Source: Rhizobium sp. 007
Lineage (GTDB): Bacteria > Pseudomonadota > Alphaproteobacteria > Rhizobiales > Rhizobiaceae
Length of the DNA stretch: 64,000 nt
Assembly: GCF_015353075.1 (NCBI RefSeq)
Contig: NZ_CP064189.1
Location: 124,001 to 188,000 of the forward strand
Direction of reading: 5' to 3'
Each line of letters begins with the position of its first letter. The stretch's first letter is position 1. A model generated the notes under the pieces. It was not told the DNA's origin and ran no database searches. It saw only the letters and a program-made list of their open reading frames with translations. Positions 53,573-62,362 of the stretch are shown one piece after another. Made by a program: the position numbers and the translations under genes.

Positions 53573-54855
53573 ATGGGAGCCGCTGCTCTCGAAACGTCAC
53601 CGATAGCCCCCGCTCGGAAGGGGCTTTACGAAGTGGGGGAGATTCCCCCGCTCGGACACGTTCCTGAACGCATGTACGCTTGGGCCATACGCCGAGAGCG
53701 TCACGGGCCGCCGGAGACCTCGATGCTCGTCGAGGTGGTACCGACCTGGCCTATAGCGGACGACGAGGTACTGGTGTTCGTAGTGGCGGGTGGCGTCAAC
53801 TACAACGGGGTGTGGGCCGGGCTAGGTCATCCGATGTCGCCGTTTGACGTGCATAATGCCCCTTACCACATTGCCGGCTCAGACGCGGCCGGAGTAGTGT
53901 GGGCGCTGGGCGCCAAGGTGCGGCATTGGAAGGTCGGAGACGAGGTTGTCGTCCACTGCAACCAAGACGACGGCGATGACGAGGAGTGCAACGGCGGCGA
54001 GCCGCTGCTCTCACACTCCCAGCGGATCTGAGGATACGAAACCCCTGACGGCTCGTTCGCCCAGTTCTGCCGTGTGCAATCGCGGCAGCTGATGCCAAAA
54101 CCGGAGCACCTCACCTGGGAGGAGGCCGCGTGCTACCCACTAACCCTCGCCACAGCTTGCCGCATGCTGTTCGGGCATGAACCGCACATCCTCAAGCCGG
54201 GCGATAGCGTGCTGGTGTGGGGAGCCTCGGGTGGGCTTGGGGTGTTTGGGGTGCAGCTGGCCGCCGAGGCCGGCGCCAGCGCGATTGGCGTCGTGTCGGA
54301 CGCCAGTAAGGCTGAGTACGTGTTGGCGCTGGGCGCCAATGGGGTCATTAACCGCAACGAATTCGACTGCTGGGGCGCCATGCCCACAGTAAATTCGCCC
54401 CAGTATAACACCTGGATCAAGGAAGCTCGGCGGTTCGGCAAGTCGATCCGGGATATCACTGGACACCGCGACGTCGACATCGTTTTCGAGCATCCAGGCG
54501 AACAGACATTCCCAGTCTCAACTCTGGTCGCTAAGCGCGGGGGCATGGTGGTATTCTGCGGCGGCACGACAGGGCTCAATATCACGTTCGATGCCCGATA
54601 CGTCTGGATACGCCAGAAGCGAATCCGGGCTCGCACTTCGCGAACCTCAAACAGGCCAGCGCGGCGAACCGGTTAGTGATCGATCGCCGCATCGCCCCCT
54701 GCATGAGCAAGGTTTTTCCATGGGATGAAATCGCCAAAGCCCACACGAAGATGTGGAAGAACCAGCACAAGCCGGGGAATATGGCGGTGCTGGTCAATGC
54801 GCCACGCGTTGGCCTGCGCAACTTCGAGGACATCGTCAACGCGGCCAGCGCCTAA
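53573..54855 (+). pseudogene. ccr: Crotonyl-CoA carboxylase/reductase, broken by a nonsense codon and a frameshift
   Basis: The sequence matches Ccr along its whole length (about 427 aa): LYEVGEIPPLGHVPE, VNYNGVWAGLG, HHIAGSD-like SDAAGVVWALG, the nucleotide-binding VLVWGASGGLGVFGVQLA and the C-terminal FPWDEIAKAHTKMWKNQHKP. A TGA at 54028-54030 stands where the family has Trp (QRI-W-GYETPDGSF), a one-base TGG to TGA change. A frameshift near 54625, after IRQKRI, moves the last 75 codons to another frame ending at TAA 54855. AGGAGG precedes the ATG. Ccr makes ethylmalonyl-CoA in the ethylmalonyl-CoA pathway; this copy should be dead, and an intact one is presumably elsewhere. Confidence 0.93.
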
Positions 54856-55042
54856 CCAGCAACAATCGTTGCGCCTGCGGCGTGGCTTCGAGCTTCCTTC
54901 TGCGCCCTCATCGAGATTCGCTCCGCCGGATATCCGCGCGGGGGCGTTCGCAGACGTCGTTACCGCCATCCTGACGATGCGCTGCACGGCCAATTCCTTG
55001 ATGATGTTTTGTCCTCGCTGTTGGAACGTCCGGGCATCATTG

Positions 55043-56895
55043 TCAGGTCGCGATTTGCGCATTGTATTGCGTAAACCAGGACGCAAAATTCAAAACAAGC
55101 TCCCCCTCTATGTTGCTTATCAGACCATGCGACGCTGTCATGCCGGCGGCGCCTCGTCCGTCGAGGATTGAAGGGCTGAAAAAATCGCGCAGCCGAGCGC
55201 GCTGATCGCTCGTCAGCGCGTCGATCTGGCTTGCGATCTGCGAAGAATAGGTTGGATCGGGCACAGAGGGATAAGGCGACTTCTTCCTTTCGAGGACACC
55301 GACCGGCAGCATATCTTTCGCAGCTTGTCTCAACACGGACTTTTCTCGGCCATCGGCCGTGTGGACGGCTGCCGGCAAGGTCACCAGGTGTTCGACGATG
55401 CGGTGATCGCAAAAGGGAACACGCACTTCCAGCCCGGTTGCCATGCTCAGGCGATCGTTTCTATCCAGGAGTGTCGGCAGAAAGTGCGTCACCGCGAGAT
55501 ACATGATCTCGCGATGACGCCGGTCCGCCGCAGACAACCCGGGATCCAAATCGAGCTTGCTCAAAGCTGCAGAGTAATGGTCCTGAAGATATTCCTCGAG
55601 CTGCAGCTCAGCAAGCAAGGCCGGTTGGAATGCGTTGAGGATTCGTTGGTGAAGATATCCGTGAGCGGGACTGTCCGCCAGCCACGGAAACGTATCCGCC
55701 CAGACTGCGGTTGGCTCTTGGAACCAGAGATACCCTGCGAGAAGCTCGTCGGCAGACTCACCTGAAAGAGCGACGGTCGCGTGTTCTCTGACTTTCCTAC
55801 ACAGAAGCAAAAGGCTTAAGTCAAGGTCGCCGATCCCGTTCGGAAGGTCACGTGCGGCAACGCAAGCGTCTCTGGTTTCAGGCGCTGCCAGGAGCGAGGT
55901 GTCCAGGACGATGTTACGATGTTCCGACCCGATGAACGCTGCCGCCTCATGGGCAAATTTCCGATCCAGTGCTGAGCGGGAGGTTTGGGAATCTGCCGCG
56001 TCGTTAAAATCGACGGAAAAGGACCTAACCTTGCTGTTCCCCGTCTGGATTTTCTGGGCCCCAGCTGTGATCGCGGATGAATCCAGACCGCCGGACAACA
56101 GTGTGCAAAGCGGAACATCGGCGATCGTTTGACGTTCTATCGTGTCAATCAGAAGTCCACGCAGGGATGCTCCTGCTTGCGTAATTTCGATCCGTGGTGG
56201 AGCCCGGGAGATGATTTCCTCCAGATTCCAGTAGCGAATTGAGCGGAGCCCGTTTCGCGAGAACACAGTTGCGCTTCCTGGAAGAACTTCGAAGACATCC
56301 TTGTACGGGTTGGCGCCAGGGAATTTGATCAGCGGCAGAAGCAGTTGAGCGACGCCTTCAGCATCGATTACTGCATGAACGGATGGATGGGCAAAGAGAG
56401 CCTTCACCTCTGAAGCGAAGAGGAGACTGGAGCCTCGCCAGTGATAATAAAGCGGCTTGATGCCGAGATGGTCCCGCAGGAGCCACAGCTCCTCACGACT
56501 GGCATCCCATAGGGCAAACGAAAACATTCCGTTCAGCCGTCCCAAGGACTCATATCCCCATTCGGACCAGGCGGCGAGCAGAACCTCAGTATCGCTTTGC
56601 GTTTTAAATGTGTGGCCACGGGCAAGCAGTTCCTGCCTGAGTTCCCGGTAGTTGTAGATCTCACCATTGTAGGTGAGCGTGATGCTGCCCCTCTCACGGG
56701 AGAGCTCCATAGGCTGGGCTCCTCCCTCGAGGTCGATCACGGAAAGTCGGCGATGGCCAAGACAGGCGAATTCCGATCGCCAGACACCGCTTCGTCGGGA
56801 CCGCGCCGCGCCAGCACATTGTTCATGGTTTCTACAAGTTGATCCGCGTTGGACGGTAGTCCGGCAAAATCTATCCATCCTGCAATCCCGCACAT
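55043..56895 (-). pseudogene. asnB: Asparagine synthetase (glutamine-hydrolysing), N-terminal frameshift
   Basis: The true start is ATG 56895, encoding MCGIAGWIDFAG with the catalytic Cys2 of the class II glutaminase domain, preceded by AAGGAAAAC. That frame reads RRGPDEAVS and stops soon after. The rest of the protein, from GVWRSEFACLGHRRLSVIDL, is in a different frame, which is itself open back to 56920. A 1- or 2-nt indel around 56777-56805 separates them. The remainder is complete: YNGEIYN, SDTEVLLAAW, the ATP-pyrophosphatase SGGLDSSAI and the C-terminal synthetase domain to NAQIAT, about 617 aa if repaired. Without the Cys it could use only ammonia. It lies downstream of the DAHP synthase on the same strand, 136 bp away. 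Confidence 0.88.
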
Positions 56896-57030
56896 GTTGT
56901 TTTCCTTCGATCAGATGCATTCAGTGGTGGATTAGCCGCCCGGTTCGTTCTTCAGGCCAGAGACGCAACACTTGATGCCACGCTTCAGCCTTTCCGGCAT
57001 AGCTCGCGGCATTTGGATCAGTTTGAACGG

Positions 57031-58218
57031 TCAGACAAACCACGAGTCTAGAACACGGGCCGTCTGCTCGGGATTAAGGCGAGGGTCGAGCAAGGATGTG
57101 TACCGGTGAGTTGCGTCGGGTTCGACGAAATCATCCGCGCACTCGTAGACGTCGTCTGGTGTGGCTTCGAGATGCAGGCCGGAGGCAATCAGCTTCTCTT
57201 CCTGAAGGATCTTTTGGAAATCCTGCAACTCGGAAATGATGTGGGCGAGGTGCCGGGTTTTGAGGCCGGACCGCGCTTTCACGGTATTGCCGTGCATGGG
57301 GTCACTGATCCAGAGGACGTTCTCAAATTCTCGGCGCACGGCCCGAACGATCGGCCGGAGCTTTCCGATTTGCTCAAAGCCCATGCGGATCACGAACGCG
57401 AGCTTGCTGGGCTCATCAAGCGGGTTGAGCTTTCTCACCAGGGCCACAGCCTCGGTTGGGTCCGTATCAGGTCCGATCTTCACGCTAACGGGATTGCTGA
57501 GCCTGGCGGCCACCGCGACATGGGCACCGCCCAGCTGGCGCGTTCGCGCTCCGATCCAGGGCCAATGCGTCGTGGCGAGATGGCGGCCCCGGCTCCCTCG
57601 AGCCAGAAAGCGAAGTTCGTAGTCGAGAAGCAGCATCTCATGGCTGGTCCACACATGGCCGTTTTCGCCACTCGTCCGATTGTAGTCAGCAACCACCCGA
57701 TGCGCGACTCGCAAGGCCACATGCGCCCGCTCGATTCTGCCGACATCAGGCAGTCGGGCTTCCATCGTGGGTTCAGCGGAGTTAACGATGGGACCCCTAT
57801 AGACAGGAAGCTGGAGACCATCGATCTGCTCGGTGTCTACGGAGCGCGGTTTGGCATATTGTCCTGCAATCCTGCCAATTGCAGTGACGCTCTTTCCGGT
57901 GCGCGCCCCGAGTTGGGTGCGGCCAGCATCTATGAAGCGCAGCTTTTTGAGGGTGTCGGCCCGGACGTCGAGCTCAAGATCTTCCACGCAATCTCCAAGT
58001 TGGAGGATCAGCCCGTCCTTCCCGAGCTGGGCGAGTTCTGTTCGCAGGGCCTGAACGGAGTGTTCGCTCACGAGCCCATCGGACGAAAGGCTCGCAAGCT
58101 TGGTCGCGAGCGCCTTTCTATTGGGCCAATCCGGTTGCTGATGAGCGACAAGATGCGCGAATTCAGATTGGGCGGCAGCATCGAAGAAGCTGCCTTGCAG
58201 TTGAAAATACTGCGTCAT
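57031..58218 (-). CDS. Class II (plant/AroA-II type) DAHP synthase
   Basis: 395 aa from ATG 58218 (MTQYFQLQ), since TTGGAG upstream serves as ribosome binding site; a TTG start at 58230 is in frame. Class II 3-deoxy-D-arabino-heptulosonate 7-phosphate synthase motifs: LQLGDCVEDL, GRIAGQYAKPRS, WTSHEMLLLDYE, WIGARTRQLGGAHV, NPVSVKIGP and WISDPMHGNT. It condenses phosphoenolpyruvate and erythrose 4-phosphate, the entry step to aromatic amino acids. At under 400 aa it is shorter than the roughly 460-residue housekeeping enzymes, as in secondary-metabolism copies such as PhzC. A dedicated supply of aromatic precursor for the NRPS is inferred. Confidence 0.93.
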   Translation of the reverse strand: MTQYFQLQGSFFDAAAQSEFAHLVAHQQPDWPNRKALATKLASLSSDGLVSEHSVQALRTELAQLGKDGLILQLGDCVEDLELDVRADTLKKLRFIDAGRTQLGARTGKSVTAIGRIAGQYAKPRSVDTEQIDGLQLPVYRGPIVNSAEPTMEARLPDVGRIERAHVALRVAHRVVADYNRTSGENGHVWTSHEMLLLDYELRFLARGSRGRHLATTHWPWIGARTRQLGGAHVAVAARLSNPVSVKIGPDTDPTEAVALVRKLNPLDEPSKLAFVIRMGFEQIGKLRPIVRAVRREFENVLWISDPMHGNTVKARSGLKTRHLAHIISELQDFQKILQEEKLIASGLHLEATPDDVYECADDFVEPDATHRYTSLLDPRLNPEQTARVLDSWFV

Positions 58219-58255
58219 CGCAAACTCCAAATTGTCCGTTGTTCAATATCGTTAA

Positions 58256-58494
58256 TCAGGATCGAACCTGAGACGCCGTCCATTTGCACCCGCGTCCGTT
58301 ATCGCCCTCGATCAACTCGTGGGAGGCATGGAGCCCTTTGTTGGTGATCATGGCCGTTGTGGCGGGCACGCAATATTCGCAAGGCGCCTTAAGGGTGAGT
58401 TCGACGCCCCGGCTCCGGGCTTGTTCCCGGTAATCCCAGATTGCGCAATGATGAATATGGAGCGTCGACTGTCCGCTCTGATGCTCGATCCACT
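58256..58494 (-). pseudogene. Cys-rich C-terminal gene fragment cut by the IS6 element
   Basis: 78 in-frame codons begin exactly at the IS edge: WIEHQSGQSTLHIHHCAIWD, then VELTLKAPCEYCVPATTAM, GLHASHELIEGDNGRGC and a stop at 58256. Cysteine and histidine pairs (HHC, CEYC, GRGC) suggest a metal-binding or thiol enzyme. The pattern faintly recalls L-2-amino-thiazoline-4-carboxylic acid hydrolase-like proteins, but this is not certain. It lies 38 bp upstream of the DAHP synthase start on the same strand, so it was probably the preceding operon gene. Confidence 0.5.
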
Positions 58495-59301
58495 GGCGTT
58501 GTCACGTTGTTTGAATGTGGCCACGTGAGGCCGACCCTGCGCTTTTCAGGCAGGCCGTGCACTCACAGCTTCCCACGCGGCCATTGCCTGGCGTCGATGG
58601 GTTCGAATTTGTGCTGCGGAGCGGTTGGTCTGGGATGGGACGAAGAGGTTTCGGACGGCGGAGAAGATCGACACGAAATGTTGCAATGAGCCAACCGACC
58701 GGAAACCCTGTCGCGTTCGCTCCCGTTTTCTCAACGGCAGGTGAGAATTCTCCGCCCGGTTGTTCAAGCCTTTATGCGAGCGGTGTTCCACGTTCGGCAT
58801 GACCTGGCGTTTGGCCGCCCCGTAGGAGCGCAATTTGTCGGTGATTATACGCTTTGGCGGCATGCCCTGCTTCTTCAGAAGTCGCGTCAGCAGGCGCTTG
58901 CCCGCCTTGGTGTTACGGCGCGTCTGGACGATCTCGTCGAGCACATATCCGTCCTGATCAACCGCTCTCCACAACCAGCATTTCTGACCGTTGATGCGCA
59001 CCACGACTTCATCGAGGTGCCAGACATCGCCTTTCGTCGGCGCCTTGCGGCGTATGCGGCGCGCATAATCAAGGCCATGCTTTCGGCACCATCGGCGGAT
59101 GGTCTCGTAGGAAACGACGATCCCGCGATCGAGCAGCATTTCCTCGACATCGCGCAGGCTCAGATTAAAGCGAAAGTAGAGCCAGACAGCACGGGCTACG
59201 ATTTCGATCGGATAGCGGTGGTTCTTGTAGGTCGGTGCACTCACGGTCATGGGTGCGCTGCTACCTCAATTTCCTTACCGCTCAATCAATGTGACAGTAC
59301 C
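58495..59301 (-). mobile_element. IS6-family insertion sequence, 807 bp
   Basis: Left end GGCGTTGTCACGTTGTTTGA (58495) and right end, read inverted from 59301, GGTACTGTCACATTGATTGA agree at 15 of 20 positions. The size and single transposase gene are typical of IS6. The flanking 8-mers GATCCACT and AAGAAAAT do not match, so no target duplication remains, suggesting that the element took part in a deletion or replicon fusion. Confidence 0.8.
58546..59250 (-). CDS. IS6-family transposase
   Basis: 234 aa, normal for the family. N-terminal zinc/HTH part YPIEIVARAVWLYFRFNLSLRD, then the DDE core: WHLDEVVVRI, ITDKLRSYG and the Glu in NRAENSHLPLRKRERTRQGF. IS6 transposases form cointegrates by replicative transposition. 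The gene is intact. Confidence 0.95.
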   Translation of the reverse strand: MTVSAPTYKNHRYPIEIVARAVWLYFRFNLSLRDVEEMLLDRGIVVSYETIRRWCRKHGLDYARRIRRKAPTKGDVWHLDEVVVRINGQKCWLWRAVDQDGYVLDEIVQTRRNTKAGKRLLTRLLKKQGMPPKRIITDKLRSYGAAKRQVMPNVEHRSHKGLNNRAENSHLPLRKRERTRQGFRSVGSLQHFVSIFSAVRNLFVPSQTNRSAAQIRTHRRQAMAAWEAVSARPA

Positions 59302-59312
59302 AAGAAAATAGA

Positions 59313-60062
59313 TCATAGCGCGTGTCGAACCCACACGTTCGGTTCGGCATATATGCCGTAATTGTGCTCAATCGACACAAGCATCGGCACTAGTGCACCA
59401 TCAATTTCCACCATGCCCGAACGTTCAAACGCTATTCCTGTCCAACTTGACCATTCGGTAATTGTCCCAGCAATGGTAATGGAATAAGGTGCTATTTTTA
59501 AGATTCTGCCACCGACGGCTATGTGAGTTCGCAGCCAGGAATCCAACGGGGAGCCGTCAGCACGCTGTAATTTGATGTATTCATCCATTGGTAGCCGCGG
59601 GTCTCGTTGCTTCTGATTTGGACGAACCGGCACAGACAATTCGTCGAAGCCAACATTCCTGGCACAGGTCTTCAATGCGCCCAACATTGCCAGTGCATTG
59701 CCAATACCTCGTGCTCTGGGCGCTAATGTGATTTCGAGTGCACTCATCGTGTTTGGTTTGCGACCGATAAGTTTATCCTCATGCGCCCAGCGGATAACCT
59801 GGTCCCAACCGCCGTCAGGCAATTCGGCACGCCCATCAACGTTCAGTGCAAACGGCACGCCGAAAGCTCGAGCAACGACCTCCTCATCGATAAGTCCTAC
59901 AAAGGCATAGTCAAGGTAGTCAAAAAACACGGCCTTCCCAAAATACAGCTTTGCAGTTTGATTTTGGCGCATGAAGTTGGGCCAAAGACCATCGAATTTC
60001 GGTGAAAAAACTGAGGGAATCAGATCGGGCCGTTCCCGTAATGAGGATACCTTTAAGCTCAT
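59313..60062 (-). CDS. GNAT-family N-acetyltransferase-like protein
   Basis: 249 aa. A single GNAT-like fold is suggested by the acetyl-CoA-binding segment SALEITLAPRARGIGNALAMLGALK (with R/Q-x-x-G-x-G/A character) and a preceding beta-rich part (GLIDEEVVARAFGVPFAL). The C-terminal 90 residues (LDSWLRTHIAVGGRILKIAP) are less typical. It could acylate an amine in the peptide product or a precursor. It is the last gene of the minus-strand NRPS operon, 192 bp after the SerK-like gene; IS6 sits 11 bp beyond its stop. Confidence 0.65.
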   Translation of the reverse strand: MSLKVSSLRERPDLIPSVFSPKFDGLWPNFMRQNQTAKLYFGKAVFFDYLDYAFVGLIDEEVVARAFGVPFALNVDGRAELPDGGWDQVIRWAHEDKLIGRKPNTMSALEITLAPRARGIGNALAMLGALKTCARNVGFDELSVPVRPNQKQRDPRLPMDEYIKLQRADGSPLDSWLRTHIAVGGRILKIAPYSITIAGTITEWSSWTGIAFERSGMVEIDGALVPMLVSIEHNYGIYAEPNVWVRHAL

Positions 60063-60254
60063 TCTTCTATCTCGCGCAAAACCTGTGTCACCTGAATCAT
60101 TTTAACCAGTTGCGCCCCAGTCCGGAGCTTTTTCTATGCCGACCTCAATTGCGACTTGAACCCAAAGTCGCTAACCCAGAGGAAAGATTAGTTTCGAAAA
60201 CCTACCGCTCTTGCATGGGACGAGCGACCGGTTTCAAGTCGGAATTCGCACCCT

Positions 60255-60656
60255 TCAGGAACCATTGTCCCGATCATATCCGAGATCACTCAATGGGATT
60301 TTACATTCGGGGAACTGAGGGTCGAAGACATGTTTGGTTGTCTTGGCAGGGAACTTCCGTCCGCTCCGAGCCATAGCAAAAATGATCTCGGGAGTAACTA
60401 CCTCTCCCGGACGCCAAGCTTCTACCCGAACACCGTGGTAGTCTAGTAACATTGCTGGCAATATCCTCAATTGAAGCCGCTTGGCGACAGCCAGTCTATG
60501 ATGGCCATCCATTACGAAAAGCTCTCCCTTATGGACTGCAATTGGAGTCTTCCAGAATTTGGCTTGGAGAATCTCTTCTTCAAGCTCAAGAACTTGTCGG
60601 TAATCAACCTCTTCGGTCGGAGTCAAATCGTTGGGCTGTAAGAGATAGTAGCGCAT
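60255..60656 (-). CDS. ParB/Srx-fold protein of the SerK/SbnI (free serine kinase) type
   Basis: 133 aa. It has the ParB-like core motif VMDGHHRLAVAKRLQ and a distal segment WRPGEVVTPEII, then SGRKFPAKTTKHVF and KIPLSDL. The FPxKTTxH element is what I know from ADP-dependent L-serine kinase SerK and the siderophore regulator-kinase SbnI rather than from chromosome-partition ParB, and no HTH follows. SerK-type proteins phosphorylate free serine to O-phospho-L-serine, a precursor of cysteine or 2,3-diaminopropionate. Lying in an NRPS operon with a PLP enzyme, it probably supplies such a building block (inference). Confidence 0.68.
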   Translation of the reverse strand: MRYYLLQPNDLTPTEEVDYRQVLELEEEILQAKFWKTPIAVHKGELFVMDGHHRLAVAKRLQLRILPAMLLDYHGVRVEAWRPGEVVTPEIIFAMARSGRKFPAKTTKHVFDPQFPECKIPLSDLGYDRDNGS

Positions 60657-60826
60657 TCGCGTATAACCTCCGATAGTAAAATACCTAATGTGTAGCCGGA
60701 ACCTCGATTTCTTAGTGATGGCGTGCGAAGTTCCGATGGATCACGCGGGTTCAAAGACAAATAAAGCTTCTTCATTCCGGCATGACTTTTCCAGGCTCCG
60801 GCGATGATGCCTTATCAGAATGCAGA

Positions 60827-62362
60827 TCAGTTTCTGGTGAGGAAGGCGACTTTTTCCAAGACCATCAGACTTCGATCGAACAAATGCTTCATGCCTCGTT
60901 CGCCTGCGTTGATCGCTTCCACAATCAGGCGTGCACTAAGGCAAAGCCGCAACGCGGCAACCTGGACGCCCTCAAGCTCGCCGCAAGGAACCGGTTGTCC
61001 AACTTCGCAACGAACTGACAACATTGAGTCACCGGGCATCTTGGCTTTCACGGTCGAATCCTGGCACAAATGATCATAGATCCTCTTGGTTTGCGGGACA
61101 GCCAGCGGATTTCTCCCCGCACGTCGACTTACGTGAAACAGTATAAAAGGAAAAATAGTCGGTAGCTGGTCCCAAGAATTGTGGGTGACTGGCAGATGGC
61201 GTTGTAACGTCGGTTGCTCTAACAGCTGAAAATTAGGCGCATTGTTCAGCCAGGAGGTAACCTCCTTATGAAAGTCAAACACGACGCTTTGGACATCTTC
61301 CTCTGAAACACTACGGAAAGCACGCAACTCCACGAGCGCAGCTTCCCATCGCAAAAGTAAACCAAAATTACTGGCTTCCGGGAGTGACTGAGCGCCTGCC
61401 CAATTTCGGGGCCAGTCTGCCCGGCAAGACTTCGCTCCGGGTATAGGGTGTAGTGGCCGTTTCTTCAAACGGCATGCCAGCGACTCAGGAACCAAGAGCA
61501 TTGCCGAAAAGGCTGGACCTCCCAAAAACTTGGATCCAGTAACTATCACCAAGCAGCCGATGGTAAGATAGGTTTGCAGCGTCTTCGGTGCCAATCGAAA
61601 CTGAGATGCATCGATGAGAATATCAACACTATCAGGCCAGCGACGCCTGAGATCCAGCGCCTTGCTCGGAGTTGGGGCCAGTACTCCGGTTTTCGAAACG
61701 TCAGTCAACACAATCAAAATACGACTGTATCGCGTTATCGCAGCAGTTACTATTGCCTCGAGTTCATCATCGACGGCCGCAATAGGTCGGAGACTGGAAT
61801 CTTCCATGCGAACTGCTATCGATCTAACATCAATTGGATCCGCAGGATTAACCGTTATTCCACCACTCTCGCGGTGCGGAGAGTGCATACCGCCAGCCAA
61901 AGCATGCCCGACCCCACTCCCCGTCTCTTCCGATTGGACCATAATTGCCAAAGTCTTCGCGGGGGAGCTTCCTGCGACCAATTTGGAGGCGAGCATGTGA
62001 GCGTCGGTGCCAGAAGGGGAAACGATGACTTCCAGCCCTCGGATTTGTTCCAAACGGCATAAGCCGATGAATTCGTTGCGAAGACTGCCGATCTCTTCTA
62101 GATAAATTTCTTCCGGTGCCCGTCCATGCAGGGTCTGTAATATCCTTTGGCGCAGTCTTTCCGCAGCTGAAAATCCGATGTCAGAAATCGTAGATGCGGT
62201 TGCGGAACCAAATGAGAATATTTCCCTGTCGGGAAGTGGTTTACGCCCGTACTTATTTGTCATTTGGCCAGCATCAAGTTCGATCCGCTCGTCACCCCCC
62301 AAGGTTAACAACTCAGCGGTCGAAGGAAGATGAGTATTCAGGTGGGATAGCCGCTCTGTCAT
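60827..62362 (-). CDS. Fold-type I PLP-dependent enzyme, function unknown
   Basis: 511 aa; overlaps the NRPS stop by 4 bp (ATGA), so it is cotranslated with it. A fold-type I PLP enzyme is indicated by [12 protein letters not shown] (phosphate-binding turn), [11 protein letters not shown] (Asp contacting the pyridine N) and the Schiff-base Lys candidate in [15 protein letters not shown]. The arrangement recalls class V aminotransferases and cysteine desulfurases, but the protein is about 100 residues longer than these and I cannot place it in a named subfamily. Together with the serine-kinase-like gene downstream it may form or modify an amino-acid precursor for the NRPS. Confidence 0.75.
   Translation of the reverse strand: MTERLSHLNTHLPSTAELLTLGGDERIELDAGQMTNKYGRKPLPDREIFSFGSATASTISDIGFSAAERLRQRILQTLHGRAPEEIYLEEIGSLRNEFIGLCRLEQIRGLEVIVSPSGTDAHMLASKLVAGSSPAKTLAIMVQSEETGSGVGHALAGGMHSPHRESGGITVNPADPIDVRSIAVRMEDSSLRPIAAVDDELEAIVTAAITRYSRILIVLTDVSKTGVLAPTPSKALDLRRRWPDSVDILIDASQFRLAPKTLQTYLTIGCLVIVTGSKFLGGPAFSAMLLVPESLACRLKKRPLHPIPGAKSCRADWPRNWAGAQSLPEASNFGLLLRWEAALVELRAFRSVSEEDVQSVVFDFHKEVTSWLNNAPNFQLLEQPTLQRHLPVTHNSWDQLPTIFPFILFHVSRRAGRNPLAVPQTKRIYDHLCQDSTVKAKMPGDSMLSVRCEVGQPVPCGELEGVQVAALRLCLSARLIVEAINAGERGMKHLFDRSLMVLEKVAFLTRN

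Noticed and set aside
58487..59309. 8-bp target duplication for the IS6 element
   Set aside because: GATCCACT and AAGAAAAT do not match, so no duplication is claimed.
60255..60656. Plasmid partition ParB gene
   Set aside because: Only the ParB/Srx core is present, with no HTH or dimerisation domain, no parA and no parS-like site nearby. The FPxKTTxH motif fits serine-kinase-like proteins better.
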